Shown: positions 35,862-45,020 of the stretch, piece by piece | How positions within the stretch are numbered: position 1 is the stretch's first letter | Layout: each line of letters starts with the position of its first letter | Source of the DNA: Saprospiraceae bacterium | GTDB taxonomy: Bacteria; Bacteroidota; Bacteroidia; Chitinophagales; Saprospiraceae | Length of the DNA stretch: 64,000 bases | NCBI GenBank assembly: GCA_026129545.1 | Contig: JAHCHX010000001.1 | Span: forward strand, 1,611,501 to 1,675,500 | Direction: 5' to 3' | Made by a program: the position numbers and the translations under genes | The notes under the pieces: generated by a model | Told to the model about the DNA's origin: nothing | Seen by the model: the letters and a program-made list of their open reading frames with translations, nothing else | Database searches by the model: none

Positions 35862-37001
35862 ATGCAGCACATCGGAACGAGCGCCTCCCTTTGGAGCGCC
35901 ACAACAGTCTGTTATGCTTGGCTTATTTGCCTCGCAACACTCATCGCCTCCCCCACCCTACATGCCCAAAAACTCGAGGCTGGCTTCGACAAATTGGAGT
36001 ACTTGGATATGCTGCGAATCGCGGCGCGGGTGGCGGATACACCGTGGACTTCAGAAAGCGTGAAACTGCCTGAGCCGAGGTTTTACAAGTTGGTGTATCG
36101 CTCCCCAACGGTTGGCCTGGAAAACAAATGGGACTTGTGGCGCAGCCGCGACGGAAGGGCTGTGGTCAGTGTGCGCGGCACCACGACGGAGCTTGTGAGT
36201 TGGCTTGCCAATTTTTATGCGGCGATGGTGCCGGCAAAAGGCAGCATCCAAATTTCCAACACCTACACTTTCCACTACAAACTCGCCGAAAACCCTCGCG
36301 CAGCCGTCCATGTGGGTTGGCTCGTGGCATTGGCCTGCCTGCAAGGCGACATCGTGGAAAAAATAAAAAGCGTTTATGACGAGGGGGTGCGCGATGTTGT
36401 GCTGACAGGGCATAGCCAAGGCGGAGCCATCACCTATTTGCTTACCTCACACCTATATTATCTGCAAAAAGAGGGGAAGCTGCCCAAAGACATCCGTTTC
36501 AAGACCTACTGCGGGGCTGGCCCCAAACCGGGCAATCTCTACTATGCCTACGATTACGAAAACCTGACGCGCGATGGCTGGGCGTTCAATGTGGTGAACG
36601 CATTGGATTGGGTGCCGGAAGTGCCGTTCTCGGTGCAAACCGTGAACGATTACAACCGAATCAATCCTTTTGTGAACGCAAGAGCCGTTATCAAAAAACA
36701 GGGGTTTCCGAAGAACATGGTGCTGAAGGGGGTTTACAAGCGAATGACCAAGCCCTCGCTGAAGGCGCAGCGCCGTTATCAAAAATACTTGGGCAAAATG
36801 CTATCGAAAGAAGTAAAGAAAACCTTGCCCGAATTTAAACCACCCCAATACTACGATAGCAACCACTATGTACGCACCGGGAGCATGATTGTGCTGATTC
36901 CCGACGCGGCTTATCTGGCTCTATATCCCGACAATGACCCAGCCCAGCTATTCATTCACCATTTGCCGGGGCCTTATCATTTTTTGGTGGAGAAATGGTG
37001 A
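35862..37001 (+). CDS. Secreted class 3 lipase family protein
   Basis: 379 aa from the ATG at 35862 (MQHIGTSASL), chosen because it gives a signal peptide (CYAWLICLATLIASPTLHAQ); the frame opens inside the upstream repeat at 35685. Alpha/beta hydrolase fold with the nucleophile elbow GHSQGG (S185) and the fungal-type lipase motif (RGTTTELVSWLAN). Catalytic Asp and His are not pinned with confidence (the ALDWVPEVP and HHLPGPYHFL segments are candidates). Expected outside the cytoplasm. The 3' end overlaps the next gene by 7 bp. Confidence 0.87.
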   Translation: MQHIGTSASLWSATTVCYAWLICLATLIASPTLHAQKLEAGFDKLEYLDMLRIAARVADTPWTSESVKLPEPRFYKLVYRSPTVGLENKWDLWRSRDGRAVVSVRGTTTELVSWLANFYAAMVPAKGSIQISNTYTFHYKLAENPRAAVHVGWLVALACLQGDIVEKIKSVYDEGVRDVVLTGHSQGGAITYLLTSHLYYLQKEGKLPKDIRFKTYCGAGPKPGNLYYAYDYENLTRDGWAFNVVNALDWVPEVPFSVQTVNDYNRINPFVNARAVIKKQGFPKNMVLKGVYKRMTKPSLKAQRRYQKYLGKMLSKEVKKTLPEFKPPQYYDSNHYVRTGSMIVLIPDAAYLALYPDNDPAQLFIHHLPGPYHFLVEKW

Positions 37002-37561
37002 ACACTCAAATCCATAAAGTGACAATGCAGATAATACTTCCCCTTTTTCGGTTCCAGACAACGCTAATGTGCCTGTTGCTGCTGACTATTTCAGCCCCAT
37101 GTTGCAAACACAAACCTGCAGCTACTGAATCGGGTGTGCTCGAAATCGGCCTGATATGTTCCGACCTGCCACAATCGCTGGATTTTTACAAAAACATTGT
37201 TGGCATGAAAGAGATAGGCGGCTTTGAGGTGGAGGGTGATTTCAGCGCCGATATTGGCCTTTCAAATGGCAAAGCGTTCAATGTCAGGCGATTGAAACTG
37301 GTGGACAGCCCCTGCGCCACCATTCTGAAGCTAGCTTGTTGCAGCGATTCGACGACCACTCGCACGGCGCATGCCAGCGTGCTTCCGGGGGTGCGCTACC
37401 TTACCTTCGAGGTGGCCTCCACACAAATCATCAAGGAAAATCTTCAAAGACGCGGTATCCCGTTGCTCGGCAAAACGCCCGTAGATATGGGCGACGGGAC
37501 GGAGTTGCTCATGTGCCAAGACCCCGACGGGGTATTTGTGGAAATCGTTGGGGGCAAGTGA
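36995..37561 (+). CDS. VOC family protein with N-terminal signal/lipoprotein leader
   Basis: 188 aa, start 36995 overlapping the lipase stop by 7 bp, so translationally linked. Hydrophobic leader (LFRFQTTLMCLLLLTISAPCC) ends in a double Cys that could be a lipid-attachment site. The mature part is a VOC domain (VLEIGLICSDLPQSLDFYKNIVGMKEIGG, C-terminal MCQDPDGVFVEIVGG) whose metal-binding Glu lies in FVEIVG. The linkage to a lipase suggests a shared extracytoplasmic role, which remains open. Confidence 0.8.
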   Translation: MVNTQIHKVTMQIILPLFRFQTTLMCLLLLTISAPCCKHKPAATESGVLEIGLICSDLPQSLDFYKNIVGMKEIGGFEVEGDFSADIGLSNGKAFNVRRLKLVDSPCATILKLACCSDSTTTRTAHASVLPGVRYLTFEVASTQIIKENLQRRGIPLLGKTPVDMGDGTELLMCQDPDGVFVEIVGGK

Positions 37562-37683
37562 GCGTTCGCTCAACAAACTTACTGTCGTATGGGTGGCGAA
37601 ATTCGCGGTGGGTTCATTTTTGGAAGTGAGGCAATGGTACAGTATTTGTCTTAGGGCGACGTTCCTAATAACTAACGATTTCA

Positions 37684-38781
37684 ATGACGCAAACCATGGG
37701 AGAATCAAGACAGCAAGGGAAAGTCAGGCTGCTCGAATTAGACGCTTTGAGAGGCATCGCCGCATTGATGGTGGTGCTTTTTCATTTTACGATGGACCGC
37801 CCGGAAATGTATATGGGGTTCAAGTACGGGGTCACCGGGGTTGATTTCTTTTTCATCATCAGTGGTTTCGTCATTTTTCTGACGCTCTCCAACACCAAAA
37901 ACTGGAAGGATTTTGTCGTCAGCCGATTCTCTCGCCTCTATCCTACTTACTGGGCGGCGGTGACCTTCACTGCTATCATGACGGTGGTCTATCGCCTCAT
38001 TCACCATGAGTCCATGTCGGGGTTGCTTGTGCAGGATTTGGCCAACATGACCATGTTCCAGTGGTACTTCAAAATCCCCAATCTCGACGAGCCGTATTGG
38101 ACGCTGCTGATTGAGATGCAATTCTATGCGGTGATGTTGCTGTTTTTTTACCTTAAATGGCTCGACCGCATCACGTTAATTGGAATTGGCGGTTTGTCGT
38201 TCGTTTTGCTCAACCACTTTGTTTTCAGCCAGTCCGCGCCTTTTATCTTCAAATACTCGCGTGGTTTGTTCAGTTTGGTTAATCATTTCCCACTTTTTTT
38301 CGCGGGTATTTTGTTCTACAAAATCAAGTTTCGACAAGGGCGCATTCGCTTTAAAGTGCCTTTGTTGGCGGCCTGCTTTGCCACCCAGATTATCCTTTAT
38401 CCCGATGGCGGCACTTCGTATCTCTATATTTCTCAAGCCGAGTATGCCGTGATGCTGTCGCTGTACTTCGCTGTTTTCTCTCTTTATGCCTTTGATGTGA
38501 CGCTACACATCGTCAATCGCGCAACGGTGTTTCTCGGCACCATTTCCTACAGCCTTTACTTGGTGCACAAGTTTGTTTGCAAGAGTCTGATTATTCCTTT
38601 GTTGGAAGAGGAAATGCACCTCAATTTCTGGTTTGTTGTGTTCGGGGTGTGCCTGCCTTTGGTCATTATCTTGGCGACTTTGATTACTTATTTGGTGGAA
38701 AAGCCAGCGTTGGAGTATATCCGCAGGCGCTACAAGAGATTTTCCCAAAGAAAAGCGCTGATGGAGCAGTTGGCGAATTGA
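37684..38781 (+). CDS. Acyltransferase 3 family membrane protein (OafA/YrhL-like)
   Basis: Integral membrane O-acyltransferase of 365 aa with about ten hydrophobic segments. The family signature near the N-terminus is LDALRGIAALMVVLFHF with the catalytic-type His, and DFFFIISGFVIFLTL follows. Such enzymes transfer acetyl or other acyl groups to sugars of surface glycans or peptidoglycan. The C-terminus is basic and cytoplasmic. No glycan gene is adjacent, so the acceptor cannot be assigned. Confidence 0.92.
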   Translation: MTQTMGESRQQGKVRLLELDALRGIAALMVVLFHFTMDRPEMYMGFKYGVTGVDFFFIISGFVIFLTLSNTKNWKDFVVSRFSRLYPTYWAAVTFTAIMTVVYRLIHHESMSGLLVQDLANMTMFQWYFKIPNLDEPYWTLLIEMQFYAVMLLFFYLKWLDRITLIGIGGLSFVLLNHFVFSQSAPFIFKYSRGLFSLVNHFPLFFAGILFYKIKFRQGRIRFKVPLLAACFATQIILYPDGGTSYLYISQAEYAVMLSLYFAVFSLYAFDVTLHIVNRATVFLGTISYSLYLVHKFVCKSLIIPLLEEEMHLNFWFVVFGVCLPLVIILATLITYLVEKPALEYIRRRYKRFSQRKALMEQLAN

Positions 38782-39300
38782 GGCAATGCGCTAACTCGCG
38801 GTGGTTGACGCGAATGGGGAGGTGACGTATAGTGTTGAAAATGTGCGCTATTGAGGCGGTGGTTTGAAATTACCGCCCGATTAAGAGTTTGAATATCAAG
38901 CCTCAATTAATTTCAACCCCTCATTCGCATGATTGGTCAATTCGCGGGTCGCTCATCCTTGCTTTAAGGTGAAAAGGGGCCGGAGTCAAGCCTTTACAAG
39001 GTTTCGTGAACTTGGGAAGTCGGGCTGACAAAGAGGGGATGAGCGTTGCGGAGGGAATTTTGCGAGACATGAAGGGTGAACTAAAAACAACAGCCGATTC
39101 GGGAGTGTCCCGAATCGGCTGTTGTTTTTAGTTCGTGCCGTCGAACTTCAACTTATCGGACGAATGAAAAATCGTCCGACAAATGCGGCGTATGTATACC
39201 TTGATTCGCTAGGATTTGTTAGATGAACATGATTGATGTTCTTGATTTTTAGCAGATTGCGATTGCAGCCATGCCCAAAACCTAACGGCGCGAAGTATAC
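38782..39300. other. Intergenic region with three hairpins and a dispersed repeat copy
   Basis: About 520 bp without a convincing gene. It contains GGCGGT/ACCGCC (38855-38877), a 9-bp inverted pair CGCTCATCC/GGATGAGCG (38950-38958, 39037-39045), the 27-bp perfect stem at 39078-39134, TCGGACGA/TCGTCCGA (39156-39179), and repeat copy 4 at 39194-39301. The neighbouring genes converge on it. Confidence 0.6.
39078..39134. terminator. Perfect 27-bp hairpin, likely bidirectional terminator
   Basis: Bases 39078-39104 are the exact inverse of 39108-39134, with a 3-nt GTG between them. CTAAAAACAACAGCC on one arm gives a T-rich far arm on both strands, so either transcript would end in a U-rich strand. 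It lies between a plus-strand acyltransferase and a minus-strand DUF1573 gene, though 297 bp from the first stop. Confidence 0.65.
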
Positions 39301-39301
39301 C
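39194..39301. repeat. Dispersed ~105-bp palindromic element, copy 4
   Basis: The most symmetric copy: GTATACC at the left and GTATACC at the right in overall inverted context, with GAACAT-GATTG-ATGTTC as an internal hairpin and TAGGATTTG in the left half matching TAGGTTTTG on the opposite strand of the right half. Its right end overlaps the first base of the DUF1573 stop codon. Confidence 0.8.
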
Positions 39302-39735
39302 TACTGTCCCGCATTGGCTTCCAAGAGCCGTTCCACCTTGCCCACAAACGCGAACGGCACGGAATGGGTTGGGTCAAAATTGGTGTTGACGGTGATGATT
39401 TTGTAAAAATCGCCTTCCCGCTGCGCATCGTAGGTGGCTCTGATGATGCCCGTTTCGCCGGGGCGAATGGGCTCTTGCGACCAATCTACCGTCACGCAAA
39501 AACAGGCGCTGCGCACTTGAAGCAGAATGAGGTTTTCCTTGCTGATGTTTTTGACCGCAAACTCGCGGGTGACGGGTGTGCCGAAGGCAGTCTTTCCCGC
39601 GTCAGCCGAACGATTGAGCCATTCCACTTTACCCACGTTCTGGGTGTCGTCCACTGCTTTAAGGGTTTGAGCCGTAGAAACAAGGGCGGTCATCAGGGCT
39701 ATGGTGCATGAGAGCGAGAATATTATCTTTTTCAT
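39301..39735 (-). CDS. DUF1573 domain protein, secreted
   Basis: 144 aa from the ATG at 39735 (MKKIIFSLSCTIALMTALVSTAQ), a signal peptide. The single beta-sandwich domain has the family pattern FAVKNISKENLILLQVRSACFCVTVDW and GIIRATYDAQREGDFYKIITVNTNF; the usual S-C-G-C core here reads A-C-F-C. The family is common in Bacteroidota as a stand-alone exported protein of unknown role. The repeat copy at 39194 ends at the stop codon. Confidence 0.85.
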   Translation of the reverse strand: MKKIIFSLSCTIALMTALVSTAQTLKAVDDTQNVGKVEWLNRSADAGKTAFGTPVTREFAVKNISKENLILLQVRSACFCVTVDWSQEPIRPGETGIIRATYDAQREGDFYKIITVNTNFDPTHSVPFAFVGKVERLLEANAGQ

Positions 39736-39867
39736 AGGAAAAGGTTTTGGCAAACAATTTCAAACACCAAGCCAAAAAAAGGCGAATTGTCAGATTAGGT
39801 ACAAAAACGCCGGTTGCCCCAATGCGGGACAACCGGCGGAAAGTTTAACATCTTGACAAGTACAAGC

Positions 39868-42800
39868 CTATCGCTGCACGGCCACTTTCACATACTTAGC
39901 TGCGTTGCCTGCCTGAATGCGCAAAGTGTACATGGCTGCTGGCAAATGCCCGTAATCGAAATTGCGATTCAATACACCTGCGCCAAAGTCAACAACTTCG
40001 CGCTTGACCATCTGGCCGTAAGTATTGAAAAGCACAAACTCGACTTCTTGGGTTGGTGTACCAGTCATTTCCACAATGAAGGCTCCCGTGTTCGGGTTTG
40101 GATACAATTTGAACTCGCTCAACCATGTTGGCTCTTCGGCACTGACCATTGTGATGTTTATGGTTTGCTGAAGGGTGCTGGCTCCGCACACATTGATGGC
40201 AGTAAGTTCTACGGTGTACATTCCGTTGGCCGAGTAGGTATGCGTCGGGTTGGTTTGCGAGCTGGTATTTCCGTCGCCAAAATTCCACTGGTAGGTCGTC
40301 GCATCCATCGAAAGATTGTTGAACGACACCGTGTTTTGATTGATGTTATATGCAAAACCCGCAGTGGGCACATTCAGCGCCCACACCTCATTCGGAATCG
40401 TCAAAGTGTCGGAGCCATACTGATTAGTGACAACAAGCGTGACGGGGAATGAGCCTGTGGCATTGTAAACGACCGTCGGGTTTTTGTCTGTGGAGGTTTG
40501 CGGAACACCGCCGGGGAATTCCCAATACCATGCAATGGGGCTGCCAGCAGATTGGTCAGTGAACACCACGTCAAAAGGTATGCAACCAGCGTTTTCGCTC
40601 GCGCTGAAAGCAGCGATAGGCGCACTGCCTTCAATAGCGACTTGCAGGGAGAATTCCTTGGTGCCACATTCATTGGTAGCTGTGAGTACGACGGTGAATG
40701 TTCCTGTTGTGCCGTAGTTGTGTGTTGGGTTCGCTTCCGTGCTGGTGTTGCCATCGCCGAAATCCCACAAATAAGAATCAGCCCCCGTAGTGGTGTTGTT
40801 CAGCACTACGGAAAGCCCTGCGGTTTGGGCCGTGAAGCCTGCATTGGGCAATCCATTCACCGTCACGGTAGCGGAAGTGGTGTCGCTGCCCACTATGTTG
40901 GAAGCAATGAGCGTGACCGTGTAGGTACCCGCTTGGTTCCACGTCACCGATGGGTTTGTCTCGTTGGAAGTAGCAGGCTGTCCGTTCTCGAAGAGCCATT
41001 CAAACGAAGTCGCGTTTTGGCTCGATTGATTGGTGAACTGAACCGTAAATGGCGCACAACCCTCTGAACTGCTCATAGTAAATGCCGCGCTGGGAGCGGC
41101 CTCTGTGACAATCTGCTGCGTAAAGGTAGTGGTACCGCATTGATTGGTCGCTGTGAGCGTCACGGTGTAAGTCCCACTGGTTTCATACTTATGTGTTGGG
41201 TTGGTCTCAATGCTCGTGCTGCCATCGCCGAAGTTCCACAGGTAGGAAGTCGCATTTTGAGAAGTATTGGTGAAAACGACCGTCGTACCATTCGTGCTGC
41301 TGGTAAAAGACGTGGTCGGAGGCCCCAACACGGTGATGAACCCTTGTTGCGTATAAGTGCTACTGCCGCCCGGTGAGGAAGCCACCAACGTCACATCATA
41401 CACACCCGGTGTGTTATACACCACGAGGGGGTTCTGTGCCGTCGAACTCGACGGCGTGCCGCCGGGGAATGTCCATTCCCAAGACGTGCTGTTGGCAGAA
41501 GAGAGATTTTGGAACTGAACGGTCAAGGCTGCGCAGCCTGTGGTGGTGTTGGCGGTGAAGCCTGCGCTGGGTGCAGTGATGATGACAACATTTTGGGTGA
41601 ACGTCGTGGTGCCACAGGCATTTGTGGCGGTCAGCGTCACCGAGTAGGTGCCGTCTTGCGCGTAGGTATGCGTGGGGTTTGTGGCAGTGCTGGTGTTACC
41701 GTCACCGAAGTTCCACAGATAGGACGTGGCGTTGTTCGACGTGTTGTTGAACGTCGCGGTCAAACTGTCAACGCTGCTATTGAAACCTGCTGTGGGCAAC
41801 GCGCCCACTGTGACATAGTTGGTTTGCGTGGCGGTGTTGGAGCCTGCGGCGTTGCTCACTGTCAGCGTCACGGAGTATGCGCCCGGCGTGTTGTACGTCA
41901 CCGTCGGGTTTTGTGCCGTCGAACTCGACGGCGTGCCGCCGGGGAACTGCCAGTTGAAGGTGGTGGCGTTGGCCGACGATTGGTTGGTGAACTGAACGGT
42001 CAGGGGGGCGCAGCCGCTTGTCGGCGAGGCCGTGAAGCCCGCCGTCGGCGGGGTCACGATGACCACCGTTTGCGTGGCCGTCGTGGTGCCGCAGGCGTTG
42101 GTTGCCGTCAGCGTCACCGAGTAGGTGCCGTCGGCGGCGTAGGTGTGCGTGGGGTTGGTGGCGTTGCTGGTGTTGCCGTCGCCGAAGTTCCACAGGTAGG
42201 ATGTGGCGTTGTTCGACGTGTTGTTGAACGTCACCGTCGCGCCGTTCGTGTTGCTTGTGAAGCCTGCTGTCGGCACCGTGTTCACCGTGATGTAGTTGGT
42301 TTGCGTGGCGGTGTTGGAGCCTGCGGCGTTGCTCACCGTCAGCGTCACGGAGTAGGTGCCCGGCGTGTTGTACGTCACCGTCGGGTTTTGTGCCGTCGAA
42401 CTCGACGGCGTGCCGCCGGGGAACTGCCAGCTCCACGAGGTGGGGCCGCCGCTGGACTGGTCGCTGAATTGAACAGCCAATGGCCCACAACCACTGGTGG
42501 GGTTTGCGCTGAAATTGGCCGAAGGCGGGGAAGAGACAACTACTGTCTTTACGATAGTGTTACTGCCGCAGTCGTTTGTGGAGGTCAATGTCACATTGTA
42601 AGTGCCCCCAATTGCGTAGGTGTGGACGGGGTTTTGCAAGTTGCTGGTATTGCCATCGCCAAAGCTCCACATATAGGAAGTGGCACCGTTGGAGTTGTTG
42701 GTGAATGTCACCGTCAGCCCGTTGACTGATTGAGTGAAATTGGCGGATGGGATGGCCGTCACGTTGATGTAATTATTCTTAATCATCGTGTTGGTGCCGA

Positions 42801-44679
42801 CCGAGTTGATGGCTACCAACGTGACATTGAAACTTCCGGAGGTGGGATATTGCACCACGGGGTTTTGTTGATTCGACGACGAGGGTATGCCACCGGGGAA
42901 CAGCCAAGAGTAGGAGGAAGCATTGGGGGAAGATAAGTTGGTGAACTGCACCGTCAATGTGGCACAACCACTTGTGGGATTGGCTGTGAAATCCGCCGTC
43001 GGTGCAGTATTGACAATTCTGGTTCTCGTCGCAGTACCGCATTCGTTAGTCACGGTCAGCACCACCGTGTAAACACCTGCTAGCGCATAAGTGTGCACGG
43101 GGTTTTGCTCATTGCTGATGTTGCCATCGCCAAAATCCCAGAAATAAGTAAGCGCATTGGAGGCGGTCGCCGTAAAGTTGACCGTCAATCCAGTCACCGT
43201 AAAGTTGAAATCGGAGGTTGGGTTAGCCAATATCGTGACTGGTTTTGAGGTGGAAACTGGCCCGCCTATCCCTGTGAGCGTCAAGGTCACGTTGAAGGTG
43301 CCGCCATTGTTCCATGTCACCACCGGATTTTGCTGCGTGGATGAGGGTGGGCTGCCGCCGGGAAAAGTCCATACGCGGGTTGCGATGTTACCAGAGGATT
43401 GGTCCGTAAATTGAACGGGTTGCCCTTGGCAACCGGGGTTAGGATTCCAATCAAAATCTGCCACCAACGGCTGTGGCGGCGGGCCGCAGGGCGACAAACA
43501 CCCGTTGTTGATAATTGGGCCGATATAGTTGTTGATGGAGTTGATGGATTGACTGCTCCATGAGTTGGAGGTGTTGACGGAGGGGCACATTATCCAGTTG
43601 TTGGGGCAGCCCGAATTGTCGTGGTTGGCGCTGAAATTGTGCCCCAATTCATGGGCTTGCAGCACACGCAACAATTGCTGGTTGGCACTAAAGTCCTGAC
43701 AGCAATTGTATTTAAAACTGTTGCACACGCCGCTCAAATAGGCAATACCAATGGTGCTGCCATCAAAATCGCGGTTCGTCCAGAGGGTAGCCACGTCAAA
43801 CGTCACCCCGAAATTGCCTGCTTGGCCCCAAGTCCGAAAACTTGCCAGCAAAGTGCCGGCGTTGTTTGAGTTTGACCAAGGGTCATTTCCCGTCGAGACA
43901 AATATCGTCACAATTTCCAGTTCAAGGTCGTGATTGAAGCTGCCATTGTAGTTGTTTTGCACGTTGTTCAAAACAGTGGTGACATGATTCTCCACCCCAG
44001 ACACAGAACCGTACTTGTTGACCATTGAATTGTCGGCTGCCAAAGCGACTTCCACTTGATAGCAAGCCAACACCTTGGAAGCGGAATCGTGGTCGTGTCC
44101 ATCATCGGGAGTCATTTCCTTCATCTTGTTTTCCATTTCCAGCAGCATACAAGTACCCTCAACGTTATCCCGCCTAACGGACGCGCTCTCATACACCACA
44201 ATCATATCCGGAGTGGCGGAGGGTTCGTAGTTGCGATACGGCTCGATGTACCATGTTTTGTCGCCTTCCGTGATGAAGCCCGACAGATAGTCCGCATCCA
44301 CCACGAAGCGAACTTCGCCGCCCTTGGATTCCATTCCTTTGAATGCCTTGTTCTCGGTTGGCTTCGTCACTTGCAGGCCCGTCGGGGTGAGCACTTGCAG
44401 CGTGTATTGGCCCGGTTTGATGATACCGCTCGGCAACAAATTAAATTTCCAGTGGTGGCCGCCAAGGCGCAGTTCATTTTGACTGACATTCGGGTTGTTT
44501 TTCACCCAATTGTTGAAGGCTATCAAATCAAGTTGATAGACTTCGACGGTGGTGAAACGCTCATTCAAGGCGTTGGAAAACACAGTGTTAGGAGCTCCGT
44601 TGAAAATCTGCGCCTGCAATTGGGCGGCAAAAAAACAGCACGCGCACAACAGGTAAAACAGACGTAAGCGTAGAGTCAT
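39868..44679 (-). CDS. Secreted reprolysin-like metalloprotease with 14 PKD domains and T9SS signal
   Basis: 1603 aa. Signal peptide (LFYLLCACCFFAAQLQAQ), a propeptide-like N-terminal region (about 25-195), then a zinc metalloprotease domain (about 205-395) with HELGHNFSANHD (H343, E344, H347, H353) and the Met-turn WIMCPS. Next come 14 PKD domains in seven alternating pairs: an A type of about 84 residues (WxFPGGxPSSS) and a B type of about 75 (WxFGDGNTS). The C-terminus is a T9SS type A sorting domain (FKLYPNPNTGAFIVEM, YGQMVKREVVDFGAG, LPAAMYTLRIQ). It should cleave protein outside the cell. The usual Gly of HExxHxxGxxH is Ser here. Confidence 0.92.
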   Translation of the reverse strand: MTLRLRLFYLLCACCFFAAQLQAQIFNGAPNTVFSNALNERFTTVEVYQLDLIAFNNWVKNNPNVSQNELRLGGHHWKFNLLPSGIIKPGQYTLQVLTPTGLQVTKPTENKAFKGMESKGGEVRFVVDADYLSGFITEGDKTWYIEPYRNYEPSATPDMIVVYESASVRRDNVEGTCMLLEMENKMKEMTPDDGHDHDSASKVLACYQVEVALAADNSMVNKYGSVSGVENHVTTVLNNVQNNYNGSFNHDLELEIVTIFVSTGNDPWSNSNNAGTLLASFRTWGQAGNFGVTFDVATLWTNRDFDGSTIGIAYLSGVCNSFKYNCCQDFSANQQLLRVLQAHELGHNFSANHDNSGCPNNWIMCPSVNTSNSWSSQSINSINNYIGPIINNGCLSPCGPPPQPLVADFDWNPNPGCQGQPVQFTDQSSGNIATRVWTFPGGSPPSSTQQNPVVTWNNGGTFNVTLTLTGIGGPVSTSKPVTILANPTSDFNFTVTGLTVNFTATASNALTYFWDFGDGNISNEQNPVHTYALAGVYTVVLTVTNECGTATRTRIVNTAPTADFTANPTSGCATLTVQFTNLSSPNASSYSWLFPGGIPSSSNQQNPVVQYPTSGSFNVTLVAINSVGTNTMIKNNYINVTAIPSANFTQSVNGLTVTFTNNSNGATSYMWSFGDGNTSNLQNPVHTYAIGGTYNVTLTSTNDCGSNTIVKTVVVSSPPSANFSANPTSGCGPLAVQFSDQSSGGPTSWSWQFPGGTPSSSTAQNPTVTYNTPGTYSVTLTVSNAAGSNTATQTNYITVNTVPTAGFTSNTNGATVTFNNTSNNATSYLWNFGDGNTSNATNPTHTYAADGTYSVTLTATNACGTTTATQTVVIVTPPTAGFTASPTSGCAPLTVQFTNQSSANATTFNWQFPGGTPSSSTAQNPTVTYNTPGAYSVTLTVSNAAGSNTATQTNYVTVGALPTAGFNSSVDSLTATFNNTSNNATSYLWNFGDGNTSTATNPTHTYAQDGTYSVTLTATNACGTTTFTQNVVIITAPSAGFTANTTTGCAALTVQFQNLSSANSTSWEWTFPGGTPSSSTAQNPLVVYNTPGVYDVTLVASSPGGSSTYTQQGFITVLGPPTTSFTSSTNGTTVVFTNTSQNATSYLWNFGDGSTSIETNPTHKYETSGTYTVTLTATNQCGTTTFTQQIVTEAAPSAAFTMSSSEGCAPFTVQFTNQSSQNATSFEWLFENGQPATSNETNPSVTWNQAGTYTVTLIASNIVGSDTTSATVTVNGLPNAGFTAQTAGLSVVLNNTTTGADSYLWDFGDGNTSTEANPTHNYGTTGTFTVVLTATNECGTKEFSLQVAIEGSAPIAAFSASENAGCIPFDVVFTDQSAGSPIAWYWEFPGGVPQTSTDKNPTVVYNATGSFPVTLVVTNQYGSDTLTIPNEVWALNVPTAGFAYNINQNTVSFNNLSMDATTYQWNFGDGNTSSQTNPTHTYSANGMYTVELTAINVCGASTLQQTINITMVSAEEPTWLSEFKLYPNPNTGAFIVEMTGTPTQEVEFVLFNTYGQMVKREVVDFGAGVLNRNFDYGHLPAAMYTLRIQAGNAAKYVKVAVQR

Positions 44680-45020
44680 GGTCTGATTTAGTTTGACTTA
44701 AGTGATTGAAAAATTAGTTGGCACAAAAAGAAAACAACGACCTCGCGGAATGCGGGGTTGCGTCGAGTCATGTCAGCATTGGAAGTGAGAAAGGGGGAAT
44801 CGGTGTTCGGAATGAGGTGAAGAGGGCGCTCATTTTCATCGGCGAAAGTAGCGTTTGTCCCAAATTTCATTTTCACTCAAAATAAAAAAATGCTTGTTTA
44901 GTCAAAAACCAGACGAAATACCGTGCCCCGTGCATCCTTGTCGAATCGTGTGAAAATTGTTCAAACTTATACCTTTGCTGCGCCTAAACAATTCAATCTC
45001 ACTGTTAAACACCCTGCAAT
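44680..45020. other. Intergenic region between divergent genes
   Basis: About 340 bp between the divergent protease and beta-barrel genes. The only clear signal is the -7 box at 44970-44977. No RNA gene or ORF recognised. Confidence 0.45.
44970..44977 (+). promoter_or_regulatory. Bacteroidota -7 box (TACCTTTG) for the beta-barrel gene
   Basis: TACCTTTG followed by C is a full match to TAnnTTTG, 43 bp upstream of the ATG at 45021. No good -33 TTG at 19-21 bp was found. Confidence 0.55.

Noticed and set aside
38940..39075. Coding sequence on the minus strand between the acyltransferase and the 27-bp stem
   Set aside because: A short open stretch with no start codon context; treated as non-coding.
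41509..42729. 406-residue plus-strand frame opposite the PKD repeats
   Set aside because: Arg/Gly-rich antisense shadow of the repeat-coding sequence.
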